Assembly: GCA_003453085.1 (NCBI GenBank)
Contig: DMMK01000369.1
Span: 1-7,221 of the forward strand
DNA length: 7,221 bases
Reading direction: 5' to 3'
From: Verrucomicrobiales bacterium
GTDB lineage: Bacteria > Verrucomicrobiota > Verrucomicrobiia > Verrucomicrobiales > Verrucomicrobiaceae
Shown here: one piece after another, positions 1-5,740 of the stretch
How positions within the stretch are numbered: the stretch's first letter is position 1
Layout of the letters: each line of letters opens with the position of its first letter
Position numbers and translations under genes: made by a program
Notes under the pieces: model-generated
Seen by the model: the letters and a program-made list of their open reading frames with translations, nothing else
Told to the model about the DNA's origin: nothing
Database searches by the model: none

Positions 1-143
1 ACATTGATGCGCATCCGGAACTGGCCGAGCGTTTTGGCATCCGCGCCATCCCGACGCTGATTGTTTTCAAGAATGGCCAGCCGGTGAACACGATCACGGG
101 TGTCAAAAGCAAGGCGTTCATTGAAGCCGCCCTGGCAGCCTGA
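1..143 (+). CDS. trxA: Thioredoxin, C-terminal part (5' end outside window)
   Basis: The reading frame is open from base 3 to the TGA at 141-143 and encodes the last 46 residues of a thioredoxin, about the C-terminal 40% of a usual 105-110 residue protein. Visible hallmarks are the IDAHPELAERFGI segment, the cis-proline motif IPT that packs against the active site in the fold, the following strand LIVFKNGQ, and a glycine before the final helix (TGVKSKAFIEAAL). The catalytic CGPC motif would lie upstream of the window, so it cannot be confirmed. Thioredoxins are cytoplasmic disulfide reductases that use electrons from thioredoxin reductase. The protein could instead be a thioredoxin-domain variant, but the sequence ends exactly where a classical TrxA ends. 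The next gene starts 29 bases downstream on the same strand. Confidence 0.88.
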   Translation, partial: IDAHPELAERFGIRAIPTLIVFKNGQPVNTITGVKSKAFIEAALAA

Positions 144-172
144 TCCGATATTCACGGGAACCTTTTCACGCC

Positions 173-610
173 ATGAATCTCACTCAGCGCCCTCCCCGCA
201 GCCCACGTGTCCGCCTTGGCGGCTACGTGCTGCTGCCCCGGTTACTCGACAAATGCCGCGCAGAAATCGCAGGCACTTCGGGAGAGTATCACTACAATTG
301 CCCCATGGACCGCCGCTTTTTCGACTTCGCCGGGGTGGATCATGAAGCTTTGAAAACCCAGGTCGCCCAAGGCCTGGGGGACGGTTCCGTCCTGGCGTGG
401 ATTCTCGAAAATCGTCGGCACAAGCACAGCGAGTGGGAGATCGCTCAATGGAGCGCCCATCGCGAAACGGCTGTGCCTGCTGACAATGAGAGCCGGTCTT
501 TCATCAATGAAAAGGTGGCCGAAGCTGGCGGCGCAGACCGTGAAGACATCGGCACCTGGTTCGATTTCCTCGATCTCGACGATCATGTCACCTTCGGTGG
601 CAAAGCTTAG
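173..610 (+). CDS. DUF5069 domain-containing protein
   Basis: This 145-residue protein matches my recollection of the DUF5069 family along its whole length, so it looks complete. Recognisable blocks are the N-terminal PRSPRVRLGGYVLLPRLLDK (residues 8-27), the EYHYNCPMDRRFF block (38-50), GDGSVLAWI (69-77), EWEIAQWSA (87-95) and a C-terminal acidic stretch WFDFLDLDD (129-137). No signal peptide or membrane segment is present, so it is probably cytoplasmic. The molecular function of the family is unknown to me; the family is common in Verrucomicrobiota and Planctomycetes, which is part of the taxonomic hint for this window. The start is the ATG at 173; no convincing Shine-Dalgarno site precedes it. 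It sits between the thioredoxin gene (29-base gap) and the aldehyde reductase gene (27-base gap) on the same strand, so co-transcription is possible but says little about its role. Confidence 0.85.
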   Translation: MNLTQRPPRSPRVRLGGYVLLPRLLDKCRAEIAGTSGEYHYNCPMDRRFFDFAGVDHEALKTQVAQGLGDGSVLAWILENRRHKHSEWEIAQWSAHRETAVPADNESRSFINEKVAEAGGADREDIGTWFDFLDLDDHVTFGGKA

Positions 611-637
611 TTTCGTATTACCGCATCCATCCCACTT

Positions 638-1660
638 ATGAGTACACCCATTCACGCCCTCGCCGCCTTCGGTGCCAAACAAGCGCTGCAATCTTATGAA
701 TACACACCGGGGCCGCTCGGTGATGAACAGGTGGAAATCGCTGTGGAATCCTGCGGCATCTGCCACAGTGACCTCTCCATGCTGGACAATGACTGGGGTA
801 TCTCCAGTTACCCGTTTGTGCCGGGCCATGAAGTGGTGGGCAAGGTGGTGGAACTGGGGCCGCACACGAAGCGCCTGAAAGTGGGAGACCGTGTGGGCCT
901 GGGCTGGAATTCCGGGAGCTGCGGTGCCTGTGCGCAGTGTCTGTCCGGCAATCAAAACCTCTGCCCGACGGCGGAGGGCACGATCGTGGGCCGTCATGGG
1001 GGCTTTGCCAGCCGTGTGCGCGCACACTGGACCTGGCTGAATCCTCTTCCCGAGACGCTGGATGCCAGCAAGGCAGGCCCGCTTTTCTGCGGTGGCATTA
1101 CCGTGTTCAATCCCATCATCCAATGCGGGGTGCAGCCGACGGATCGTGTGGGCGTCATTGGCATCGGCGGTTTGGGACACCTCGCGCTGAAATTTCTCCG
1201 CGCTTGGGGCTGTGAAGTGGTGGCCTTCACCAGCAGTGATTCGAAGCGCGAAGAGGCCTTGCAGCTCGGGGCTCATCGCACCCTGAATTCGCGGGATAAA
1301 GCAGACCTCAACAAGGCGAATGGCAGCTTCGATTTCATCCTGAACACCACCAATGTGGCACTGGACTGGAATACCTACATTGCCGCCCTCAAACCTAAAG
1401 GCCGGCTGCACACCGTGGGTGCCGTTTTGGAGCCTATGGGCCTTGCCGCTTTCCCGATGATCTCGGGTCAGAAATCCGTGTCCGGTTCGCCTCTGGGCAG
1501 TCCGGCGACGGTGGACACCATGCTGGAATTCTGCGCCAGGCACAGCATCGCCCCCACCACGGAGACCTTTCCCATGTCGCGCGCGAATGATGCGCTGAAG
1601 CATCTGCGCTCTGGCAAGGCGCGTTACCGCATCGTGCTGGAAAATGATCTGAGCGCCTAA
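638..1660 (+). CDS. ahr: Zinc-dependent NADPH aldehyde reductase / alcohol dehydrogenase, Ahr (YjgB) type
   Basis: This is a 340-residue medium-chain dehydrogenase/reductase of full family length. The catalytic zinc ligands are C42 in GICHSD, H64-E65 in GHE and C151 in LFCGG. The structural zinc is held by C95, C98, C101 and C109 in SCGACAQCLSGNQNLC. The Rossmann dinucleotide motif is GIGGLG at 175-180. S199, S200 and K203 after the second strand, instead of an acidic residue, fit NADPH rather than NADH. Motifs such as CGGITVF, TVGAVL and KARYRIVL are close to E. coli Ahr, a broad aldehyde reductase, more than to YahK. Expected reaction: aldehyde plus NADPH to primary alcohol, in the cytoplasm. 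Sixteen bases separate it from the ene-reductase gene, suggesting a shared redox or detoxification role. The physiological substrate cannot be read from the sequence; cinnamyl-type aldehydes are an alternative. Confidence 0.9.
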   Translation: MSTPIHALAAFGAKQALQSYEYTPGPLGDEQVEIAVESCGICHSDLSMLDNDWGISSYPFVPGHEVVGKVVELGPHTKRLKVGDRVGLGWNSGSCGACAQCLSGNQNLCPTAEGTIVGRHGGFASRVRAHWTWLNPLPETLDASKAGPLFCGGITVFNPIIQCGVQPTDRVGVIGIGGLGHLALKFLRAWGCEVVAFTSSDSKREEALQLGAHRTLNSRDKADLNKANGSFDFILNTTNVALDWNTYIAALKPKGRLHTVGAVLEPMGLAAFPMISGQKSVSGSPLGSPATVDTMLEFCARHSIAPTTETFPMSRANDALKHLRSGKARYRIVLENDLSA

Positions 1661-1676
1661 CCAAATTTATCACCCG

Positions 1677-2759
1677 ATGTCCTCCCGATCTCTCTTCAGT
1701 CCCCTCACCCTCGGGGCCGTGGAACTGCCCAATCGCATCTTCATGGCACCGCTGACCCGCTGTCGTGCCGATGTGAATCACGTGCCCACGGATCTCATGG
1801 TGGAATACTATTCCCAGCGGGCCAGTGCGGGCCTCATCGTGGCGGAGGCCACCATGGTCATGGAGGGAAACTCCGCCTTTGCTGGCCGTGAGCCTGGCAT
1901 CTATTCAGATGCGCAGATCGTGGCCTGGAGAAAGGTAACAGATGCCGTGCATGCGAAAGGAGGCCGCATTTTCCTACAGCTCTGGCATGGTGGGCGCGCC
2001 TGCCATCCCTATTTCAACGGGGGTGCCACCCCCGTCTCCGCCAGTGCGCTTCCCATCACCAATGATGAGGCTCATACGCCGGAAGGCAAGAAGCCTTATG
2101 CCACTCCGCGCGAGCTGGGGGATGATGAGCTACCCCACATCGTCGAAGGATTTAAAAAAGCCGCGTTGAATGCCAAGGTGGCCGGGTTTGACGGTGTGGA
2201 AGTCCACGGAGCCAACGGTTATTTGCTGGATCAGTTTTTGCGCGATAGCAGCAATCGCCGCAGCGGGGAGTATGGTGGCCCTATCGAAAACCGTGCGCGC
2301 CTTCTTCTGGAAGTGGTGGATGCCGTGACGGATGTCTGGGGTGTGGGCTATGTGGGCGTGCGTATTTCGCCGCTGAACAGCTACAATTCGATGGAAGACA
2401 GCGCCCCCGCCGGCCTAACCGCCTATGTGGCCACGCAACTGGACCAGCGTGGCATCGCCTACCTGCATCTGATGCGCGGAGATTTCTTCGGTGTGCAGCA
2501 AGGGGACGTGGTCAGCATTGCCCGGGCAAGTTTCAAAGGGGCGTTGATCGGCAACATGGGCTACACGCCTGAAGAAGCCGGACAAGCGGTGGAGGCAGGC
2601 ACGCTCAACGGTGTGGCCTTTGGCCATCACTACATCAGCAATCCAGATTTGGTCGAACGCATCCAAGCTGGGCTGCCTCTGGTGGAGCCAGATGTGGCCA
2701 CCTTCTACTCTCAAGAATCGAAGGGGTACACGGACTATCCAACCCGTGCTACGGCGTGA
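1677..2759 (+). CDS. Old Yellow Enzyme family ene-reductase, NemA-like (FMN-dependent alkene reductase)
   Basis: The 360-residue protein is a complete TIM-barrel flavin oxidoreductase. T27 in MAPLTRCRA tunes the flavin, and Q101 in LQLWHGGR and R229 in VRISP line FMN. H177 and N180 in HGANGYLLDQF bind the substrate carbonyl or nitro group. Y182 is the proton donor, followed by the family signature SSNRRSGEYGG. The C-terminus FYSQESKGYTDYP matches the NemA style. Such enzymes use NAD(P)H to reduce activated C=C bonds (enones, maleimides) and nitro compounds in the cytoplasm. One oddity: the FMN-phosphate loop, usually FGRxFIANPDL, reads FGHHYISNPDL (315-325), so the usual arginine is H317. The H/N pair is that of OYE1, whereas NemA has H/H. 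The stop codon overlaps the start of the transporter gene. No Shine-Dalgarno site is seen. The gene name nemA would be plausible but the orthology is not proven. Confidence 0.9.
   Translation: MSSRSLFSPLTLGAVELPNRIFMAPLTRCRADVNHVPTDLMVEYYSQRASAGLIVAEATMVMEGNSAFAGREPGIYSDAQIVAWRKVTDAVHAKGGRIFLQLWHGGRACHPYFNGGATPVSASALPITNDEAHTPEGKKPYATPRELGDDELPHIVEGFKKAALNAKVAGFDGVEVHGANGYLLDQFLRDSSNRRSGEYGGPIENRARLLLEVVDAVTDVWGVGYVGVRISPLNSYNSMEDSAPAGLTAYVATQLDQRGIAYLHLMRGDFFGVQQGDVVSIARASFKGALIGNMGYTPEEAGQAVEAGTLNGVAFGHHYISNPDLVERIQAGLPLVEPDVATFYSQESKGYTDYPTRATA
2018..2035 (+). other. Strong GC-rich inverted repeat inside the ene-reductase gene
   Basis: Bases 2017-2024 (ACGGGGGT) and 2028-2035 (ACCCCCGT) are perfect inverted repeats separated by three bases, giving an eight-base-pair stem, mostly G-C, with a GCC loop. 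It lies within codons for the NGGATPV stretch of the ene-reductase, where glycine and proline codons naturally give G and C runs. No T-run follows. It may be a coincidence of coding or may slow translation or transcription. Confidence 0.4.
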
Positions 2760-3985
2760 TGGCTACCACACGCCCACCCATTTCTGAAAAGGCCCTGCTC
2801 ATCCTTTTGGCCACGGTTCAGTTCGCCCACATCATGGACTTCATGGTCATGATGCCGCTGGGTCCGCAGCTCATGCGTGAGCTGGACATCGGGCCGGAGA
2901 GGTTCAGCGGCATGGTCGCCGCCTACACCTTTGCGGCGGGCATCGTGGGCCTGCTAGCCGCTCCGTTTATGGACCGGTTTGATCGCCGGAAACTGCTGTT
3001 GTTTTGTTTTGCTGGGTTCATCCTCGGCACCCTGGCTTGCGCCTTGGCCCATACTGCTGCCGCTTTGACTCAGGCGCGCATCATCTGCGGTGCCTTTGGC
3101 GGTGTGTCTGGGGCCCTCATCATGGCCATCGTCAGTGATGTGGTGCCGCCGCAAAGGCGTGCCGCTGGCATGGGCATCGTGATGACGGCCTTCTCCGCCG
3201 CCGCCGCCCTGGGGGTGCCCCTGGGCCTTTATCTGGCGCAGAAGTTTACCTGGGAGACCCCTTTCTTTGTGATCGTGGGCATTGGCGTCGTGACCTGGTT
3301 GTCCTTGTGGTATTATTTGCCGCCCATCCGCGATCATTTAAAAGTCAGCACCACGCTGCGTGGGGAAGCCTTCTGGGCGCTGCTGCGCAATGCGAATGCT
3401 GGCTGGGCGCTGATGTTCATCTTCATGCTGGTTCTCGGGCACATGATCATGATCCCGCTGCTGTCACCCTATCTGGTGCATAACCTGGGGCTGCCCGAAG
3501 AGCATCTTTCGCTGGTGTATCTCATTGGCGGCTGCCTAACCATCTTTACGTCACCCTGGGTGGGGCGTCTGGCGGATCGCCTAGGCCGGATTCAAGTGCT
3601 GGGCATCATGATCATCGTTGCGGCCGGCGTGGTGATGACCATTACCCATGCTTCGCGTCTTCCCACGGTTGCCATCCTGAGCTTGAGCGGTCTGTTTTTC
3701 ATCTTTGCCAGCGGCCGTTTTGTTCCTGCCCAGGCCATCGGTTCTTTGGCCGTTCCGCAGTCTCAGCGGGGAGCTTTTATGAGCCTGAATGCCTGCGTGC
3801 GCGATCTTGGTGCCGGGGTGGCCGCCAGCCTTGCTGGCTTCATGGTCACCACTGCCCCCACAGGGGAGCTGGTTCATTTCAATCGCATCGGTTACGTGGC
3901 CGTTGCCGCATCTGCTTTGAGTTACTGGCTGGGCACTCGAGTGCGCACCCAGGACGTTACACTTCCTCCACCCGTTGTCTCATGA
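2759..3985 (+). CDS. MFS transporter, 12-helix drug/metabolite exporter-like (DHA1-like)
   Basis: This is a 408-residue inner-membrane protein with about twelve hydrophobic helices in two halves, separated near residues 187-215 by a polar loop. Two copies of the major-facilitator loop motif are visible: FMDRFDRRK (70-78) between helices 2 and 3, and GRLADRLGR (269-277) between helices 8 and 9. R107 in helix 4 (ARIICGAFGG) is the usual motif-B arginine. GVPLG (152-156) in helix 5 resembles the antiporter motif C, favouring proton-driven export over uptake; this is inference. The chosen ATG shares one base with the ene-reductase stop (TGATG); a GTG at 2756, in frame and directly before it, is an alternative start adding one residue. 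The 3' end overlaps the next gene by four bases. The context suggests it moves a substrate or product of the two reductases, but the cargo is unknown. Confidence 0.86.
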   Translation: MATTRPPISEKALLILLATVQFAHIMDFMVMMPLGPQLMRELDIGPERFSGMVAAYTFAAGIVGLLAAPFMDRFDRRKLLLFCFAGFILGTLACALAHTAAALTQARIICGAFGGVSGALIMAIVSDVVPPQRRAAGMGIVMTAFSAAAALGVPLGLYLAQKFTWETPFFVIVGIGVVTWLSLWYYLPPIRDHLKVSTTLRGEAFWALLRNANAGWALMFIFMLVLGHMIMIPLLSPYLVHNLGLPEEHLSLVYLIGGCLTIFTSPWVGRLADRLGRIQVLGIMIIVAAGVVMTITHASRLPTVAILSLSGLFFIFASGRFVPAQAIGSLAVPQSQRGAFMSLNACVRDLGAGVAASLAGFMVTTAPTGELVHFNRIGYVAVAASALSYWLGTRVRTQDVTLPPPVVS

Positions 3986-4377
3986 CCTCCCTCGAAACTG
4001 TCCGTGAACTCTACCGCGCCATGCGCGAAAAAGATGATGCCGCTGTGCATGCCCTTTGTGCGGAAGACATTGTCTGGCAGCAGAGTGCCGGCTTTCCGGG
4101 TGGCTCCACCTGGCATGGTCCGGCTTCAGTGATCGAAAACGTTTTTCGCGCCAATTCCCGCCGCTGGACAGGCTTTGCCTTCACCGAGGAAGAGATGATG
4201 GAAAACGGGGACCGGGTGACCGTGCTGGGCCATTACTCCGGTACTTCGCCTGCGACGGGCAAGTCCATGCGCGTGGCTGTGGCCCATGTTTATGATCTGA
4301 AGGCGGGCAAGGTGACGCGCTTCCGCATGTATGCGGATACGCACCCCATGTGGCAGGCCATGACGGAAGACGCGTGA
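3982..4377 (+). CDS. NTF2-like / SnoaL-like family protein
   Basis: The 131-residue protein has the typical length and pattern of the NTF2-like alpha+beta barrel fold. Residues 1-30 form the N-terminal helices (TVRELYRAMREKDDAAVHALCAEDIVW), then a WHGPASVIENVF helix (44-55), and the closing strands run through DRVTVLGHYSGT, MRVAVAHVYDLKAGKVTRFRMYADT (96-120). The AHVYDLKAGKVTRFRMY stretch is the classic SnoaL-like end. Family members include polyketide cyclases, isomerases, dehydratases and simple binding proteins, so the fold alone does not give a reaction. Candidate pocket residues H84, H102, D119 and H121 are my suggestion from position only. It has no signal peptide. Its ATG overlaps the transporter stop in an ATGA arrangement, strong evidence for translational coupling and a role with the transporter and ene-reductase. 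Confidence 0.82.
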   Translation: MTSLETVRELYRAMREKDDAAVHALCAEDIVWQQSAGFPGGSTWHGPASVIENVFRANSRRWTGFAFTEEEMMENGDRVTVLGHYSGTSPATGKSMRVAVAHVYDLKAGKVTRFRMYADTHPMWQAMTEDA

Positions 4378-4383
4378 GATATT

Positions 4384-4400
4384 TCGCCAGATGATGGCGG
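4384..4400 (+). terminator. Possible weak hairpin after the NTF2-like gene
   Basis: Bases 4385-4389 (CGCCA) and 4395-4399 (TGGCG) can pair, with one further T-G wobble, around a five-base loop. The hairpin starts seven bases after the stop of the NTF2-like gene and lies before the separately initiated DUF1080 gene. No T-run follows, so it is at best a weak or Rho-assisted terminator or a chance repeat. Confidence 0.2.
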
Positions 4401-4414
4401 CTAGCTGCGTTCAA

Positions 4415-4420
4415 GAGGGA
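4415..4420 (+). promoter_or_regulatory. Ribosome binding site deciding the DUF1080 gene start
   Basis: The purine-rich GAGGGA stands six bases before the ATG at 4427. It supports that ATG over the in-frame ATG codons at 4391 and 4394, which would add twelve or eleven polar residues in front of the signal peptide. It is the only clear Shine-Dalgarno-like site before a gene in this window. Confidence 0.7.
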
Positions 4421-4426
4421 CCTACC

Positions 4427-5104
4427 ATGAAATCACGCCTTCTGCTGCCGCTCGCCCTGTTTTCCCTGCTCACCTCCGCCCGCGCCGAGGATGCCTTTGT
4501 ACCCCTGTTTGACGGCAAGACCCTGGCAGGCTGGGAACAGCACAGCGGCTCTGCCGAATACCGTGTAGAAAACGGGGCCGTGGTGGGCAAGACGGTGCCC
4601 AACACGGGCAACTCCTTCCTCTGCACGGCCAAGAAGTATGGTGACTTCATCCTCGAACTGGAATTCAAGGTGGACCCCTCCATGAACTCTGGCATCCAGT
4701 TCCGCAGCAACTACTACGCGCAGGAAACAGAAGTGGAGATCGCCGGGAAAAAGAAGAAATTTCCGGCCGACCGCGTCCATGGTTACCAGTTTGAAATTGA
4801 CCCGAGCGCCCGCGCCTTCACCGGCGGTGTGTATGATGAAGGCCGTCGCGGCTGGCTCTTTGACCTGAAGAACAACGAAGCTGCCCGCAAAGCCTTCAAA
4901 CAAGGCGAGTGGAACAAGGCCCGCATCGAGTGCAAAGGCGACAGCATCAAGACGTTCATCAACGGGGTGCCGGCGGCCGACTTCAAGGACGACATGACCA
5001 AGGAAGGTGTGATCGCCCTCCAGGTGCACGGAGTCGGCAAAAAGACCGAAGCCATCGGCAAGGAAGTCATGTGGCGGAACATCCGCATTCAGGAACTGAA
5101 GTAA
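4427..5104 (+). CDS. Secreted DUF1080 protein (3-keto-disaccharide hydrolase / GH16-like fold)
   Basis: The 225-residue protein starts with a signal peptide: MKSR, a hydrophobic core LLLPLALFSLLT, and a likely signal peptidase I site after SARA (cut near residue 20). The mature part is a single DUF1080 domain: FVPLFDGKTLAGWE (24-37), YGDFILELEFKVDPSMNSGIQFRS (71-94), HGYQFEID (118-125), GGVYDEGRRGWLFDL (133-147), WNKARIECKGDSIKTFINGVPAADF (162-186), and GVIALQVHG (194-202). This concanavalin-like beta-sandwich is very abundant in Verrucomicrobiota, Planctomycetes and Bacteroidota, and some members hydrolyse 3-keto-glycosides. The start at 4427 is set by its ribosome binding site and by the signal peptide. 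It is exported, presumably periplasmic, since no lipobox cysteine is seen. It is 49 bases after the NTF2-like gene and may be a separate unit. Its sugar target cannot be read from the sequence. Confidence 0.88.
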   Translation: MKSRLLLPLALFSLLTSARAEDAFVPLFDGKTLAGWEQHSGSAEYRVENGAVVGKTVPNTGNSFLCTAKKYGDFILELEFKVDPSMNSGIQFRSNYYAQETEVEIAGKKKKFPADRVHGYQFEIDPSARAFTGGVYDEGRRGWLFDLKNNEAARKAFKQGEWNKARIECKGDSIKTFINGVPAADFKDDMTKEGVIALQVHGVGKKTEAIGKEVMWRNIRIQELK

Positions 5105-5112
5105 TCGCAGGT

Positions 5113-5131
5113 CCACCAAGCATGCTGGTGG
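5113..5131. repeat. Short inverted repeat in the convergent junction
   Basis: CCACCA (5113-5118) and TGGTGG (5126-5131) pair around a seven-base loop, in the 30-base gap between the convergent stop codons. The right arm is also part of the larger hairpin at 5125-5157, so in RNA the two folds exclude each other. On the - strand it could cap transcripts from pncA. No T-run follows on either strand. Confidence 0.4.
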
Positions 5132-5157
5132 CTGTCACAGGATGTGGCAGCCACTGG
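5125..5157 (+). terminator. Long hairpin at the end of the + strand genes, overlapping the pncA 3' end
   Basis: Bases 5125-5139 pair with 5143-5157 over 15 positions with a three-base GGA loop. In + strand RNA there are 12 Watson-Crick pairs and three G-U wobbles; in - strand RNA the three wobbles become C-A mismatches, so the fold favours + strand transcripts. It begins 21 bases after the DUF1080 stop, which fits a 3' end or terminator hairpin. It lacks a proper T-run (only TCTCTTT further on), so termination may be Rho-assisted or the hairpin may just protect the 3' end. Most of it lies inside the last codons of pncA. Confidence 0.5.
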
Positions 5158-5731
5158 CGCGCATCTCTTTGAGAGCCCGGTCCACATCACCGGCCTGGAG
5201 GTTCACACCACGGCATGCTGCAGTGATGAGGCTAACGTGAAAACCCTCAGCCAAGGCATCCAGTACAGTGAACTTCACGCAGTAATCCGTGGCGACACCT
5301 GCCACGTGCAACTCCGTGACAGATTGGGACTTGAGCCACTCGCCCATACCGGTGGAGGCACGGTGGCCGTTGTCATGAAGGCCGCTGTAACTGTCAATCT
5401 GAGGGTTCATGCCCTTGGTGAACACCCGATCAATTAGCCGGGTATCGAGCCCAGGGGCAAACAAAGCACCTCCTGTGTTTTGCACACAATGCACGGGCCA
5501 CAAAGTCTGGGGCAAGCCGTCTAACGAAATTTGCTCAAAGATACTTTTGCCGGGATGGTTGGCGGCGAAGCTGGCGTGATCCGCGGGATGCCAGTCCTGG
5601 GTGGCGACGATGAGATCAAACTGCGGCATGAGGTCATTCACGAGGGGGATGATTTTGTCCGCATCTGGCACGGCGAGCGCGCCGCCGGGCATGAAGTCGT
5701 TTTGGATGTCGATGAGGAGGAGGGTTTTCAT
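5135..5731 (-). CDS. pncA: Nicotinamidase
   Basis: The 198-residue cytoplasmic enzyme hydrolyses nicotinamide to nicotinate and ammonia, the first step of the deamidating NAD salvage route. The catalytic triad of the family is visible: D8 in LLIDIQNDF, K106 in FTKGMNP and C151 in ATDYCVKFTVLDAL. The metal site is D46, H48, H52 in TQDWHPADH and H81 in WPVHCVQN. Long blocks such as SLDGLPQTLWP, DSYS..HDNG and ACRGVN match E. coli PncA, and the protein is somewhat shorter than that enzyme at the C-terminus. The ATG at 5731 lies nine bases after the stop of nfi, with no clear Shine-Dalgarno site, so it probably depends on the upstream genes for transcription. Its last codons form one arm of the convergent hairpin. 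Isochorismatase-like relatives share the fold, but the nicotinamidase motifs are complete here. Confidence 0.95.
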   Translation of the reverse strand: MKTLLLIDIQNDFMPGGALAVPDADKIIPLVNDLMPQFDLIVATQDWHPADHASFAANHPGKSIFEQISLDGLPQTLWPVHCVQNTGGALFAPGLDTRLIDRVFTKGMNPQIDSYSGLHDNGHRASTGMGEWLKSQSVTELHVAGVATDYCVKFTVLDALAEGFHVSLITAACRGVNLQAGDVDRALKEMRASGCHIL

Positions 5732-5740
5732 GAAGAAGAA

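Noticed and set aside
242..1603. A 453-codon open frame on the - strand opposite the DUF5069 and aldehyde-reductase genes
   Set aside because: It is antisense to two well-recognised genes, its translation is low in complexity and rich in His, Arg and Gly, and it shows no family motif. Long antisense frames are expected in GC-rich genes.
1661..1676. Possible promoter between the aldehyde-reductase and ene-reductase genes
   Set aside because: Only 16 bases are available and no -35/-10 pair could be recognised; co-transcription is simpler.
4391..4426. Upstream in-frame ATG codons extending the DUF1080 protein by up to twelve residues
   Set aside because: The extension is polar, would bury the signal peptide, and has no ribosome binding site, while GAGGGA is well placed before the ATG at 4427.
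4433..5119. A 228-codon - strand frame opposite the DUF1080 gene
   Set aside because: The + strand frame has a signal peptide, a ribosome binding site and complete DUF1080 motifs; the antisense translation looks like a codon-bias shadow.
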